This document shows positions 1-9,520 of a DNA stretch of 64,000 nt, one piece after another. Below the pieces are notes generated by a model that was given only the letters and a program-made list of their open reading frames with translations, searched no databases and was not told the origin of the DNA. Source of the DNA: Deinococcus aquiradiocola. Its GTDB lineage: Bacteria > Deinococcota > Deinococci > Deinococcales > Deinococcaceae. Location of the stretch: contig NZ_BMOE01000010.1 of NCBI RefSeq assembly GCF_014646915.1, forward strand, positions 1 to 64,000, given 5' to 3'. The first letter of the stretch is position 1; each line of letters begins with the position of its first letter. A program made the translations under genes and the position numbers.

Positions 1-93
1 GTCCGGAAAAGCCTGTCGTTCAGCCGCAAGCAGGCCCATCTGGAGATGCTCGTGTGGCTCTTCATCCACCGCTACAACGCCTCATTACCATGA
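1..93 (+). CDS. IS1-type transposase, C-terminal end (cut by window start)
   Basis: The first 30 codons, open from the window edge to a TGA, read as the C-terminal tail of an IS1-family transposase. The basic segment RKSLSFSRKQ followed by LFIHRYN matches the end of the DDE domain of that family, where the last catalytic acidic residue lies shortly before. Only the tail is visible, so the catalytic triad, frameshift signal and left end cannot be judged. No clear terminal inverted repeat is seen between the stop and the next gene. Confidence 0.6.
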   Translation, partial: VRKSLSFSRKQAHLEMLVWLFIHRYNASLP

Positions 94-134
94 CCCCACG
101 ACCGTGCCTGTGCCGGGGGCCGCGCCCGTGCGCG

Positions 135-917
135 TCACGCGATTCGGGTCGCCAGCCACAGGGCGAGCGGCGCGAGCAGCAGGGCAGGCAGCAGGCTCCC
201 CACCCGCACGCGGCGGTCCTCCATGCCCAGGCCCGCCAGCATCAGGTTCACCGAGATGCCCAGGATCGTCAGGCCGCCCGCGCCCGTCACGAGCAGCACG
301 TACGGGTTGCCGTTCAGCACGGCCGGGTCCGCGCCGTGCAGCAGCACGCCCGCCAGTCCGCCCGACGCGAGCGCGATGCCGCCCTGCACGACCAGGACCG
401 TCACGGCACTGAACCCCACCCCGATCCCGTACACGCCCGCCAGTGCCAGCGCCGAGATGCCGTCCAGCACGCTCTTGAGCACGAAACTGCTGCTGTCCCC
501 CGTCAGGCCGTTCTGAATGCCGCCCACCACCGTGAGCGGCCCGATGCAGAACAGCAGGCTCGCCGCCACGAATCCCTCCGTGAACCGCCCGCCCCCCCGG
601 AACCGCCTGCGGAGCACGTCCCCCAGCCCGGACAGCCGGTCCTCCACCCGCAGCGCCTCACCCAGCACCGCGCCCGCCGCGAGCGCCACCAGCGCCAGGA
701 TCACGCCCGGCACGTGCCCGCCCGCCACCCGCCCGAGCGACGACGCCATGCCGAGCCCGATGTACAGCGTCACGAGACTCAGGGTCTGCAGCAGCGTCCG
801 CTGCGTGCGTTCCGGCAGTCGCCCACCCAGCAGCAGGCCCGCCCCGGAGCCGAGCAGCACGGCGGCCACGTTGATGAAGGTGCCGGAAAGCTGGGTCAGG
901 AGGGGCAGACTGGTCAC
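135..917 (-). CDS. DUF554 (YdfK-like) membrane protein
   Basis: Integral membrane protein of 260 residues belonging to the DUF554 family. It begins with GTFINVAAVLLGSGAGLLLGG and continues with at least six hydrophobic segments, including the FCIGPLTVVGGIQNGL block typical of the family. Its transport or signalling role is unknown. I start it at the GTG whose last two bases form the stop codon of the upstream DUF402 gene (GTGA overlap), which suggests translational coupling. A TACACT hexamer also lies six bases before this GTG, so an internal leaderless start is possible. It is the third gene of the nucleoside hydrolase operon. Confidence 0.85.
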   Translation of the reverse strand: MTSLPLLTQLSGTFINVAAVLLGSGAGLLLGGRLPERTQRTLLQTLSLVTLYIGLGMASSLGRVAGGHVPGVILALVALAAGAVLGEALRVEDRLSGLGDVLRRRFRGGGRFTEGFVAASLLFCIGPLTVVGGIQNGLTGDSSSFVLKSVLDGISALALAGVYGIGVGFSAVTVLVVQGGIALASGGLAGVLLHGADPAVLNGNPYVLLVTGAGGLTILGISVNLMLAGLGMEDRRVRVGSLLPALLLAPLALWLATRIA

Positions 918-1441
918 CGGGGAAGTGTAGAGTCTCGGGCGTTCCACCACTCCAGATGAACGTCGAGGCTCGTCAGCCACGCCTCCAGGTCGTTGCCGTA
1001 GGTGAACAGGCCGTTCACCACGCGGGCCGCACTCCGCAGGGCGCGCCGCTGCTCTTCGGGTGTCAGGTGGCCTTCCAGCACGGCCTCCGCGTACTCGTCC
1101 TCGTCCACCAGCACCGGTACGCCGTCCGGCTGGACGATCACGTCGAGGTACAGGTCGCGCACGGTCCAGACGGTCCCTGCCGCCTGCACGCTCGCCATGT
1201 CGAGGTACGCGCGCGAGTGCGGCGGGTGTCCGGGCCGGGGCGTGAAGTGCGTCACCACGAGGTCCAGGTCCGGCAGGACGTGCACCTCCTGCGCGGCCAG
1301 GGTCGGGTGGCCCGGCATGGGCCGCTGGACGTGCAGGCCGTGCGCGGTGCGTTCGGCCCGCGCGACGGGGTACGTGTTTAGGCCCGTGATGACGTGCGTC
1401 ATGGCCGTCAGGTCGAAGGTGCTGATCTTGGGCGCGTGCAT
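914..1441 (-). CDS. DUF402 family protein
   Basis: Protein of 175 residues with the DUF402/FomD-like signature. The central part (VWTVRDLYLDVIVQPDGVPVLVDEDEYAEA, positions roughly 95-125) keeps the paired acidic residues that bind metal in this family, whose studied members hydrolyse nucleoside di- or triphosphates or nucleotidyl phosphonates. The start ATG directly follows the TAG of the nucleoside hydrolase, and the stop overlaps the DUF554 start, so the three genes form one tight operon. A nucleotide-phosphatase role would fit the neighbour, but this is inference. Confidence 0.75.
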   Translation of the reverse strand: MHAPKISTFDLTAMTHVITGLNTYPVARAERTAHGLHVQRPMPGHPTLAAQEVHVLPDLDLVVTHFTPRPGHPPHSRAYLDMASVQAAGTVWTVRDLYLDVIVQPDGVPVLVDEDEYAEAVLEGHLTPEEQRRALRSAARVVNGLFTYGNDLEAWLTSLDVHLEWWNARDSTLPR

Positions 1442-2395
1442 CTACAGCCGTCCCAGCCGTTCGGTCAGCAGGGCGTAGAAGCCGTCCGCGTCCACCGTCA
1501 TGGCGACGTTCGCGTTCGGGGCGTGCCCGGAGAGGTTCCACACGTCGCAGTTCGTGCGGCCGGTGCTGGGGCCGCCGCTCGTGTCCACGTCCACCCACAT
1601 GGCCTGCGTGCCGAACAGGTGCGGCGCGATCAGGTACGCGCTCGTCAGCGGGTCGTGCAGCGGGCCGCCGTTCCAGCCGTACCGGTCCCGGTGGTGCTCC
1701 GCGAAGAACTCCAGCAGGCCCGCCACCACCTCACCGACCGCGCTCGCCCCCTCGCGCCGCGACAGGGCACGGATCGGCGCGATGCGTTCCGGCGTCGCGA
1801 CCGCCTGATGCGTGGCGTTCAGGCCGAACATCGTGACGGGCACGCCGCTCGAAAAGACGATCTGCGCGGCGTGCGGGTCGCACAGCGCGTTGAACTCGGC
1901 GGCGGGCGTCCAGTTGCCGACGTCCACGCTGCCGCCCATCCACACGACCTCCCGCACGAGCGGCACGATGTCCGGCGCGAGCCGGAACGCGAGCGCCACG
2001 TTCGTGAGCGGCCCGGTCGGCAGGAGCGTCACCTCGCCCGGCCGCGCCCGCACCGCAGCGATCATGAAGAGCGCCGCGTGCAGGTCTTCCGCCTGCCGGG
2101 TGGGGGAGGGCAGCAGCGGCCCGTCCAGCCCGGACTGCCCGTGCACGCTCTCGGCACTCAGGCGCGGCACGAGCAGCGGCCGGTCCGCGCCCGCGTACAC
2201 CGGCGTGCCCGCACCGACGAGTTCCAGCGTCGTGAGCGCGTTGCGGGTGGTGCGCTCCAGCCCCACGTTCCCGAACGTGGTCGTCACGCCCAGCACCTCC
2301 AGTTCAGGCGAGGCGTGCGCCAGCAGGATGTTCACGGCGTCGTCGTGGCCGGGGTCTCCGTCGAGGATCACGGGGCGGGCAGCACTCACAGTCAT
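1442..2395 (-). CDS. Inosine-uridine preferring nucleoside hydrolase
   Basis: Ribonucleoside hydrolase of 317 residues that splits nucleosides into base and ribose for purine or pyrimidine salvage in the cytoplasm. The N-terminal Ca2+-binding motif is DGDPGHDDA (family DxDPGxDD), and the substrate loop MGGSVDVGNWTPAAEFN followed by DP near residue 170 is conserved. Length is normal for the family. The gene is probably leaderless: TACACT lies six bases before the ATG and there is no ribosome-binding site. It is first in an operon with the DUF402 and DUF554 genes. Exact base preference cannot be read from the sequence. Confidence 0.92.
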   Translation of the reverse strand: MTVSAARPVILDGDPGHDDAVNILLAHASPELEVLGVTTTFGNVGLERTTRNALTTLELVGAGTPVYAGADRPLLVPRLSAESVHGQSGLDGPLLPSPTRQAEDLHAALFMIAAVRARPGEVTLLPTGPLTNVALAFRLAPDIVPLVREVVWMGGSVDVGNWTPAAEFNALCDPHAAQIVFSSGVPVTMFGLNATHQAVATPERIAPIRALSRREGASAVGEVVAGLLEFFAEHHRDRYGWNGGPLHDPLTSAYLIAPHLFGTQAMWVDVDTSGGPSTGRTNCDVWNLSGHAPNANVAMTVDADGFYALLTERLGRL

Positions 2396-2436
2396 GCCGC
2401 CAGTGTAGTGAAGGTCCGCCTCGCGGGAGGGGGGTT

Positions 2437-2465
2437 TTGACAGTGCCCGGAACGCGTGCTACTAT
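2437..2465 (+). promoter_or_regulatory. Sigma-A promoter of tRNA-Val
   Basis: TTGACA (2437-2442), a 17-base spacer and TACTAT (2460-2465). This is a near-consensus promoter. Transcription would begin near 2472, leaving a leader of about 57 bases before the mature tRNA. Confidence 0.8.
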
Positions 2466-2528
2466 CCATGCCGCTGAGAGCGCAGCCCACGCGGCCCGCC
2501 CGGCGGAAAGCCCACCCGTTCCCGGTAC

Positions 2529-2603
2529 AGACTCGTAGCTCAGGGGTAGAGCACTACATTGACACTGTAGGGGTCAGGAGTTCAAATCTCCTCGAGTCTA
2601 CCA
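2529..2603 (+). tRNA. tRNA-Val(GAC)
   Basis: Complete cloverleaf of 75 bases. The acceptor stem AGACTCG pairs with CGAGTCT, followed by discriminator A and an encoded CCA. The D-stem is GCTC/GAGC, the anticodon loop TTGACAC gives anticodon GAC (valine, GUC/GUU codons), and the T-arm is AGGAG-TTCAAAT-CTCCT. It stands alone, with its own promoter and a terminator just downstream. Confidence 0.95.
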
Positions 2604-2607
2604 CACT

Positions 2608-2632
2608 AACTCCCTCTCAGAGGGAGTTTTTT
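2608..2632 (+). terminator. Intrinsic terminator after tRNA-Val
   Basis: AACTCCCTC and GAGGGAGTT form a nine-base-pair stem around TCA, and the 3' arm runs into a T tract. This is a classic rho-independent terminator starting five bases after the tRNA CCA end. Confidence 0.88.
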
Positions 2633-2836
2633 CATTCCTGGCTGCCGGGCGCGATACCTGGCGCACGCTGCTGTCATGTCGGCCCGTACACTGGGGGAGT
2701 CTCGCCGTCGTCCCGACGTGCCCGTTCTTCTCCCGCGTCCTCCTGTAGAGACGGTCCGCCCGTCGCCGGAACGTTGTCCCGGCCCTGCCGTACTGCGTTC
2801 CGGCCCGCCCGAGAGTCGAGTGTGTGGGAGTCGTGC

Positions 2837-4330
2837 ATGAAACAACTGTCGCTGGGCCTCCTGGCCCTGATGTCCACCTGCGCTCAGCGGCCCGCGCCGC
2901 CCGTGCCGGTCAGTGTGCCGCAGGGCACGTCCGTGTCGTCTGCCGCGCTGGTCGGCAGTTACGCCGTGCAGAGCCGCGTCCCGAATTTCACGCAGCCGGT
3001 GTACGACCGCCTGCGGTACACGCCCAGGGCCTCCACCCTGCGCGGGTACGAGGGCTGGGACGTGCTGCGCGACGAGCAGCCGCTCACGGCGGGTGCGCCG
3101 GGCCGCTCCTCCGTGCTGGAGGTCCGGCTGAACCGTCCGGCGCGGGCCGCCGTGATCGTGCGGACCGCGCGCCCGCCCCGCTGGGCGCGTGACTGGAAGG
3201 TCGGGACGCCCGTCGTGCTGGACGGGGAGGCGTACCTGACGTACGTGCGGGACGTGCCCGCCGGGTGGTTGCGCGTGGACGCCAGTGCCGACCCGCAGTC
3301 CGGACCCGGCCGCTCTCCCTGGCTGCTGCTGGCCGAGGCGGGCGGAATGCCGTCGCCCGCCCCGCGCGTCCCGCCGGGCCGGACGCTGCCCGCCCCGAAC
3401 GCACCTTGCCCCGGGTGGGTGCACGACGCGTACCGCGCGACCGGCCCGGACGGGAAGACGTACCCGACGTGGCACCCGCAGATCGACCCGGTGTACTGGT
3501 GCACCTTCGGGCACGAGCATGGCAGCCAGCCGCCTGCCGGGGTCACGCCGCTGTATGGGTATGTGGCGGCGCGGCACGGCATGACGGAACCGCACGCGGG
3601 TTTCAAGACGTACACCGTGCAGTCGGGCGAGGACCGCTGGACCTTCACGCAGCATTTCGGGACGTCCGGCGTGGGGCGGGCCTGCACGCGCTTCCATTCG
3701 GTGGATGTGGCGTTCACGCGGCGCGGCGTGCTGAAGGCCGACCTGCACTTCATGGGAGATTTCGGGAACGGCGTGGCCGTCGTGCGTGGCGACACGACCG
3801 TCCCCATCAGCAGCTGCCCGCCGCAGGACCGCCTGGCCCGGTCCACGCTCGGCCCGGACGGCCAGCTCCTCACGACCGGCACGCGCGCCCTGCTGCTGCA
3901 CCCGAACGAGGGGTACGAACCGTGGCGGGTGAGTGCCGAGCGGCTGGCGCTGGGCCTGAGCCTGCAAGGCCTGACCTTCGACACGGGCGATCCCCGAACG
4001 CAGTGCGCGGAAGCGTCGTGCCGGACGCTGGTCGTCCGTCAGGAGGCGTGGGGCGTGGATCACCGCCTGACGTTCAACCGGCCGCCCGTGCTGCGCGCGA
4101 CGCGTGAGGCGAGCGGCGTGTTCTGGACCGATCCGACAGGCGAGACGCTGGTGTCCGCGCAGAGCCCCGGTGCGACCCGTCAGTTCCTGGCGCCCGGCAC
4201 GGACGTGACCGGCCCGAGCGGCACGTGCTGGACGCCGGACGCCTGGGCGGGCCTGATGGCGTGCGGCGGCACGGTCCTCGCACCGTCCAAGGTGCTGGAG
4301 GACAGCATCGCGCCGGACGGCGGGAACTGA
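2837..4330 (+). CDS. Secreted protein of unknown function
   Basis: Exported protein of 497 residues that I do not recognise. The N-terminus MKQLSLGLLALMSTCAQRPAPP looks like a short signal sequence; a cysteine at residue 16 follows MST, a poor lipobox, so lipidation is doubtful. The middle is rich in Trp, Cys and His, with CPGWVHDAYR, VYWCTFGHEHGS and FTQHFGTSGVGRACTRFHSV, suggesting disulfides or metal binding. The ATG is chosen because it begins the signal sequence and has GGGAG upstream; a longer reading would run through the tRNA. A TACACT hexamer at 2687-2692 may be its -10. It converges on the next gene. Confidence 0.75.
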   Translation: MKQLSLGLLALMSTCAQRPAPPVPVSVPQGTSVSSAALVGSYAVQSRVPNFTQPVYDRLRYTPRASTLRGYEGWDVLRDEQPLTAGAPGRSSVLEVRLNRPARAAVIVRTARPPRWARDWKVGTPVVLDGEAYLTYVRDVPAGWLRVDASADPQSGPGRSPWLLLAEAGGMPSPAPRVPPGRTLPAPNAPCPGWVHDAYRATGPDGKTYPTWHPQIDPVYWCTFGHEHGSQPPAGVTPLYGYVAARHGMTEPHAGFKTYTVQSGEDRWTFTQHFGTSGVGRACTRFHSVDVAFTRRGVLKADLHFMGDFGNGVAVVRGDTTVPISSCPPQDRLARSTLGPDGQLLTTGTRALLLHPNEGYEPWRVSAERLALGLSLQGLTFDTGDPRTQCAEASCRTLVVRQEAWGVDHRLTFNRPPVLRATREASGVFWTDPTGETLVSAQSPGATRQFLAPGTDVTGPSGTCWTPDAWAGLMACGGTVLAPSKVLEDSIAPDGGN

Positions 4331-4369
4331 TCCGGTTCTGCTCCGAGTTCCGCGTGCCCGGCACGCTGG

Positions 4370-5425
4370 TCAGGGCTCTGCGGGCTGCGTGCCGGGCAGT
4401 GCGGGCGGAACGGTGAGGGTGCTGAGGGCGAGGCCGCCGAGCGCGGCCATGACGCACGCGCCCGTCCAGAGTTCCAGGCTCGCGCCGCGGTCGGCAGCGG
4501 TGAGCGCGAGGTACGGCACCCAGACCGCGAGGGGCAGCAGGGCCGCGAACGTGCGGTACGCGGCCCTGCGGGTGGGGGAGGGGCGCAGGGCGCGCAGCAG
4601 CACGTCGGCGGTCAGGCCCGCGCCGAGCATCACGAGGAGGGGGGCGGCGTCTTCGGTCAGGCCGACCGTCATGCCGCGCATGAGGACGGTGTTCACCGTG
4701 AACATCAGGGTGACGGTCCCGAACGGCAGGTCCCAGCGCAGCAGGAGCAGCAGGACGGGCGCCGTGAGGATCAGGGACGTGAGGAGGGTGGACGCCACGA
4801 AGGACCGCGCGCCGTCGAAGCTGCTGGCGGCGGGGAGGTTCACGAGCGTCCACGCGTACATGTGCATGAACGACGTGAACGACAGGGCCGCCGTCGCGCT
4901 GAGCACGGCGGGCCACACGCGGGCGCCCGGCATGGTGCGGCCGCCCGCGTGGCGCCAGCACGACACGAGGGGCGACACGACCAGCAGTTGCGCGCCGAGG
5001 AACAGCAGCAGGTGCGTGGGCGACAGGAGGGCGTCGATGCCGACCTCGATGCCGAACAGGGTGTGCCATGTCATGTCGCCCAGCCCGCCGAGCGCGAACA
5101 CGACGACGCCTGCCGCGCCGAGCCCGTACCCGTCCGGGAACACCTGCACGCCCCGGTGCCCGCGCCGCAGGCCGAGCCGTCCGAGCCACGCGGTCCACAC
5201 GGCCACGGCGAGGAAGCCGCTGTAGAACACGGCGTGCCACGGCGTGAAGAACGTCTCCAGGCGTTCTCCGAGGTGGTTGTGCGCCCAGCCGTCCACGAAG
5301 ATGCCCGTCATGAGCCAGAAGCCCAGCAGCAGCGTGACGAGGTTCTGGGCGGGCGTGGCCTGCCAGCGGGCGGTGGGGGGCGTGGACAGGGCGGGGCGGG
5401 CGTGTCCGGTCGGCTGGGTGGTCAT
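4370..5425 (-). CDS. Histidine-rich polytopic membrane protein
   Basis: Membrane protein of 351 residues with about nine hydrophobic helices and no function I can assign. Conserved-looking histidines sit at helix borders: GWAHNHL near 45, TPWHAVFYSGF near 62, GDMTWHTLFGIE near 115, LSPTHLLLFLG near 135 and SFMHMYAW near 190. This spacing recalls membrane proteins that hold heme or copper between helices, but that is inference only. The start has an AGGAGG sequence six bases upstream, and the coding start overlaps no neighbour. It converges on the secreted protein gene. Confidence 0.75.
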   Translation of the reverse strand: MTTQPTGHARPALSTPPTARWQATPAQNLVTLLLGFWLMTGIFVDGWAHNHLGERLETFFTPWHAVFYSGFLAVAVWTAWLGRLGLRRGHRGVQVFPDGYGLGAAGVVVFALGGLGDMTWHTLFGIEVGIDALLSPTHLLLFLGAQLLVVSPLVSCWRHAGGRTMPGARVWPAVLSATAALSFTSFMHMYAWTLVNLPAASSFDGARSFVASTLLTSLILTAPVLLLLLRWDLPFGTVTLMFTVNTVLMRGMTVGLTEDAAPLLVMLGAGLTADVLLRALRPSPTRRAAYRTFAALLPLAVWVPYLALTAADRGASLELWTGACVMAALGGLALSTLTVPPALPGTQPAEP

Positions 5426-5495
5426 GCGGTCCTCCTGCGGGGGTGTGCTTCACCGTACACCCGGGGCCGGGCACCTGCGCCTGAGGCCCGGGCGC

Positions 5496-6647
5496 TCAGG
5501 TGGCGGTGGGCGCGTGCAGGGGCGTGGCCGTCAGGGCGGGCGGCGGGGTGGGGAGGCGCGTCTCCTGGCGGGGCGTCACGAAGAAGAAACTCAGGGCGAG
5601 CAGCAGGTACACCGCGATCAGCAGCACGCCCTCGAACCACGTGGCCTCGCCGTCCTTCGTCACGGTCGTCACGATGAGGGCCACGGCCACGATCGCGACG
5701 AGTTCCAGCGGACTGCCGAACACGAGGTTCATGGGTTTGCCGATCACGTACGAGATGATCACGAGGAGCGGCGCCGTGAAGAGGGCCACCTGGATGGTCG
5801 CGCCGACCGCGATGTTGATGGCGAGGCCGATCTTGCCCTGCCGCGCGAAGTAACTGCCCGCGATGTACTCCGCGAAGTTGCCGACGACGGCCAGCACGAT
5901 GATCCCCAGGAAGAAGGGGCTGAGGCCCAGCGCTGCGCTGCTCGCTTCCAGCGCGCCGGACAGCATCTCGGACTCCAGCGCGATGAGGGCCGTGGCGCCC
6001 ACGAGGACGCTGGCGGCCTTCCAGACGGGCCACAGTTCGCCCTCGTGCGGTTCGTCCTCCAGCGCGAACACGTCCTTGTGCGTCACGAGGGTGTACACGA
6101 GGTTCAGGGCGTACACGAGGATCAGGACGATGGCGACGCCCAGGCTGAGTGCCTCGTCAAGGTTGTCGCGCGCGGCGGCGCTGCCCGCCTCGAAGCCGGG
6201 GAGGCGTTCGGTCAGGTCGAACAGGGCAGGCAGCAGCAGGGCCACCACCACGAGGAACAGCATGGAGTTCAGCTGCCCGGCGTTCGCGCCGCTGAACTTC
6301 TGCCGGGCGCGGCCGAAACTGCCGATGAGGATGGCGAGGCCCAGCCCGAGCAGGGCGTTGCCGATGATGCTGCCGGTGATCTGCGCCTTGACGACCGTGA
6401 CGTTCCCGCCGAGCAGCACGAAGATCGCGATGATGAGTTCCGCGAGGTTCCCGAACGTGACGTTCAGCAGGCCACCGATGGTCTGCCCGGCGCGGGCCGC
6501 GACCTGTTCCGTCGCCTTGCGCAGCCAGTCGGCGAGCGGGATGATGGCGATGGTGGCGGCCGCGAACACCCACAGTGGCGGGGCGTGCAGCACGTATTCC
6601 AGCAGCAGGCTGACCGGAATGAAGGCGAGCAGGAAGTTCATGTCCAT
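5496..6647 (-). CDS. Calcium/proton antiporter (CaCA, Cax type)
   Basis: Cation/H+ exchanger of 383 residues that expels Ca2+ in exchange for protons across the cytoplasmic membrane. It shows the two repeat motifs of the family: [11 protein letters not shown] with [12 protein letters not shown] in the first half (about 70-105) and [21 protein letters not shown] with GATIQVALF in the second (about 265-305). Around eleven membrane segments are separated by an acidic loop (EDEPHEGE). I start at the first of two ATGs (MDMNF) because TACCGT lies six bases before it, the local leaderless pattern. It diverges from the secreted protein gene. Confidence 0.9.
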   Translation of the reverse strand: MDMNFLLAFIPVSLLLEYVLHAPPLWVFAAATIAIIPLADWLRKATEQVAARAGQTIGGLLNVTFGNLAELIIAIFVLLGGNVTVVKAQITGSIIGNALLGLGLAILIGSFGRARQKFSGANAGQLNSMLFLVVVALLLPALFDLTERLPGFEAGSAAARDNLDEALSLGVAIVLILVYALNLVYTLVTHKDVFALEDEPHEGELWPVWKAASVLVGATALIALESEMLSGALEASSAALGLSPFFLGIIVLAVVGNFAEYIAGSYFARQGKIGLAINIAVGATIQVALFTAPLLVIISYVIGKPMNLVFGSPLELVAIVAVALIVTTVTKDGEATWFEGVLLIAVYLLLALSFFFVTPRQETRLPTPPPALTATPLHAPTAT

Positions 6648-6824
6648 GAGATTACGGTAAAAGACGCTCAGGAATCTCAGCGGCGGGCCTGGAAACGTTG
6701 AGCTGACCCTCAGGTGGGCCGCGGCGGGCCGCGCGGGGAGGGCGCGGTGCGGGGCGCTCCGTATACTCGGGGCAGCTGTGCGTCCTGCCCCGGTCCCCCG
6801 TTTTCCCTTCCTCCTGGAGGCGAC

Positions 6825-8348
6825 ATGACCCGAACGTTCCCCGCCCTGCACCTGCTGCCCCTTCCGCTGCTGGCCGCACTCGCCCTGCTGCCCGGCAACA
6901 CCGCGCACGCGCAGACCGCCGCGCCGCCCATGAAGGTCACCACCCGCACCTGCGGCGCGTACACGGTCCGCCTCGCGCAGAACGGCTTCGACGACCCGCC
7001 GGACCGTGCGGCGGTCCTGCAGGGGGACCGGGTGGTCGCGTCCGTGCAGGACACGGCGGTCGAGGTGCAGTTCTGCCGCGACGTGACGGGCGACGGCGTG
7101 CCCGAACTCATGCTGATGGGGTACAGCGGCGGCGCGCACTGCTGCAGCACGCACACCCTGTACGCGCTGACGCGCCCGCCCCGGCAGCTGATGTCGGTGT
7201 TCAGCGCCGACACGCCGGAACTCGTGCCGCGTCAGCTGGACGGGCGCGGCCCGCTGGAACTGCTGGGGCTCGACTGGCGGTTCGCGTACGCGTACGACCT
7301 GAGCTTCGCGGGCAGTCCGGCCCTGCCGCGCGTGTACTCGTACCTGCAGGGCCACTACGTGGACAACACCCGCGCCTTTCCCGGCGTCGCGCTGGGCCGC
7401 ACGCGGCGCGGCACGGACATCGCGCCTGGCGAGGCGCTCAACGATTACGCGACGCTGCTCGTGTTCGGCCGCGCCGGGCAGGCCGACACGTACCTGCAGG
7501 GCCTGCCGGACACGTACCGGGCGTGGCTGTCGAACTACGCGCCGGACATCCGGCAGAACCTCTCCGATTTCGGACTGCAGGACTGGCCCGTCCGGGCGGG
7601 CCTGCCCGCAGGTCAGGACCGGATCGGCGTGGGCGGCGCGTTCAGCGCGCCCCTGACCACCGAGTACCTCGCGCTCGTGCAGGACGAGCAGGGCAGCGCC
7701 TCCCTGCGCCTGTACCGGCCCCAGGGTGCGGGCATCACGGCAGGACCGGCCCTGCTGCGCATTCCGTTCACCTCGGATTATGGGGACGGGTCCGTTCCGA
7801 ACGTCCTGCCGGTCTTCACGGTGCGCCGCGCGGACGGCCGGGACGACGCCGTACTCCGGGACGCCCGCAGCGGCAGCGTCACGTACCGCGTGTGGCGCGT
7901 GAACGCCACGTCGGCCGTGGACCGGCAGGACGACGCGCTCGTCGTCGCGACGCGCCTCATGGCGGACCTGTCGTCCCTGGCCGGGCACGTGGCCGCCACG
8001 TACTCCGGCACGCCGCGCACGGCCACGCAGCGGGCCGAGGCGCAGCGCCGCGTGCAGGTCGCGCTCGCCCGCGCGGAACGCTGGCGGGTTGGCGGCCCGC
8101 AGGACCTCCCGCTGGAGCGCCTGGGCGCCTTCACGGTGGACGCCGTGTGGATGCCGGAAGACACCGGCAGTTCGGCCCGCGTGCTCGCCACGGTGGACGC
8201 CGGGACCGTGGCCGCCGACCAGAAGGACGAGTACGTCGCCAGTGAGCGCCGCACCCTGACCGTCAACCTGTCCCGCGGCGAGGACGGCTGGCAGGTGAGC
8301 GACTGGACCCTGGCCCCCCGCGAGGGTTCCGCCCCGGACGGCGGCTGA
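6825..8348 (+). CDS. Secreted protein with FG-GAP-like calcium motif
   Basis: Exported protein of 507 residues. A clear signal peptide (hydrophobic core [15 protein letters not shown], cleavage after AHA near 27) is followed by a domain containing [22 protein letters not shown], a segment common in exported beta-sandwich or FG-GAP proteins, with a DxDGDG-like calcium loop and an adjacent Cys pair. The remaining 350 residues have no domain I recognise. GGAGG lies four bases before the ATG, and TATACT at 6762-6767 may be the -10. It ends 21 bases before dinB and may be cotranscribed with it. Confidence 0.78.
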   Translation: MTRTFPALHLLPLPLLAALALLPGNTAHAQTAAPPMKVTTRTCGAYTVRLAQNGFDDPPDRAAVLQGDRVVASVQDTAVEVQFCRDVTGDGVPELMLMGYSGGAHCCSTHTLYALTRPPRQLMSVFSADTPELVPRQLDGRGPLELLGLDWRFAYAYDLSFAGSPALPRVYSYLQGHYVDNTRAFPGVALGRTRRGTDIAPGEALNDYATLLVFGRAGQADTYLQGLPDTYRAWLSNYAPDIRQNLSDFGLQDWPVRAGLPAGQDRIGVGGAFSAPLTTEYLALVQDEQGSASLRLYRPQGAGITAGPALLRIPFTSDYGDGSVPNVLPVFTVRRADGRDDAVLRDARSGSVTYRVWRVNATSAVDRQDDALVVATRLMADLSSLAGHVAATYSGTPRTATQRAEAQRRVQVALARAERWRVGGPQDLPLERLGAFTVDAVWMPEDTGSSARVLATVDAGTVAADQKDEYVASERRTLTVNLSRGEDGWQVSDWTLAPREGSAPDGG

Positions 8349-8369
8349 CGCCCGCACGGGCGCGCGATC

Positions 8370-9497
8370 ATGGACGGCATGAGCGCCGCCCCCACCACGC
8401 CTGCCGCCCCGGACGGGCGTGGCGTGGTGCGGCGCATCGTGCACGTGGATATGGACGCCTTCTACGCGTCGGTGGAGGTCCGTGACCGGCCCGAACTGCG
8501 CGGCCTGCCGGTCGCCGTCGCGCACGACAGCCGGCGCGGCGTGGTCCTCACCGCCAGTTACGAGGCCCGCACCTATGGGGTGCGGAGCGCCATGCCGACC
8601 CGCATGGCGCAGGCCCGCTGCCCGCACCTGATCCTCGTCCCGCCGCGCATGGACGTGTACCGGCAGGTGTCGGAGCGCATCCGGGCGGTGTTCGCGCGCT
8701 ACACGGACCTCGTCGAGCCGCTTTCGCTGGACGAGGCGTACCTGGACGTGACCGACCCGCGCGAGGGTCCACGCTCCGGCACGCTGATCGCGCGAGCCGT
8801 GAAGGCCGACATCCTGCGCGAGACGGGCCTCACGGCGAGCGCGGGCGTGAGCCACACGAAATTCCTCGCCAAGGTCGCGTCGGACCTGCACAAACCGGAC
8901 GGGCTGACCGTGATCCGGCCCGAGGAGGCGCAGGCCGTGATCGACGCGCTGCCCATCGCCGCCTTTCACGGGGTGGGTCCGGCGACGGCGCGCCGTATGG
9001 CGGAGCACGGCATCCGGACGGGCGCGGACCTGCGCGCCCAGACGCTCGCGGACCTGCGCGCGTGGTTCGGCGCGCACGGCGAGCACTACCACCGCGTGAG
9101 TCGCGGGGTGGACGAGCGGCCCGTCGCGCCCGACCGGGAACGCAAGTCGGTGGGCGTGGAACGCACCTTCGAGACGGACCTGCGCACCCTGTCGGAGGTG
9201 CGCGCCGCGCTGCCCGCACTGGCGGCGGCGCTGGCCGTGCGGGCCGCACGCGCCGGGTACGCCGGGCGCAGCGTCGTGCTGAAACTGAAGTTCGCGGACC
9301 ACAGCGTCGTCACGCGCCGCACGGGCGGCGCACCCCCCGCGCCGGACGCCGCGCAGTTCGAGGCGCTCGGCGCGGCGCTGCTCACACCGCAGCTCCTGGC
9401 GGGCCGCCGCGTGCGGCTGGTGGGCCTCAGCGTGACGGGACACGTGCCGGACACCCGGACGGAACCGCTCCAGCCACGCCTGTTCCCGCTGCCCTGA
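8370..9497 (+). CDS. dinB: DNA polymerase IV (Y-family, translesion)
   Basis: Y-family polymerase of 375 residues that copies past damaged template bases. The palm motif [11 protein letters not shown] (about 27-37) and the second catalytic motif [10 protein letters not shown] (about 115) supply the three metal-binding acidic residues. The fingers, helix-hairpin-helix thumb ([15 protein letters not shown]) and little finger are all present. The C-terminus ends in QPRLFPLP, a good sliding-clamp binding motif (QxxLF). Two in-frame ATGs (8370, 8379) are possible and neither has a strong ribosome site. D. radiodurans is described as lacking such enzymes, so its presence is notable. Confidence 0.95.
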   Translation: MDGMSAAPTTPAAPDGRGVVRRIVHVDMDAFYASVEVRDRPELRGLPVAVAHDSRRGVVLTASYEARTYGVRSAMPTRMAQARCPHLILVPPRMDVYRQVSERIRAVFARYTDLVEPLSLDEAYLDVTDPREGPRSGTLIARAVKADILRETGLTASAGVSHTKFLAKVASDLHKPDGLTVIRPEEAQAVIDALPIAAFHGVGPATARRMAEHGIRTGADLRAQTLADLRAWFGAHGEHYHRVSRGVDERPVAPDRERKSVGVERTFETDLRTLSEVRAALPALAAALAVRAARAGYAGRSVVLKLKFADHSVVTRRTGGAPPAPDAAQFEALGAALLTPQLLAGRRVRLVGLSVTGHVPDTRTEPLQPRLFPLP

Positions 9498-9520
9498 GGA
9501 CGCGCCTCAGAGGTGGCGTT

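Noticed and set aside
2456..2836. Upstream extension of the 2837 secreted protein through the tRNA-Val gene
   Set aside because: The extension contains the tRNA and its terminator; the signal sequence begins at 2837.
6648..9443. Long minus-strand extension of the Ca2+/H+ antiporter frame to 9443
   Set aside because: The stop-free stretch runs opposite dinB and the secreted protein gene; the antiporter homology begins at 6647 where a leaderless -10 is found.
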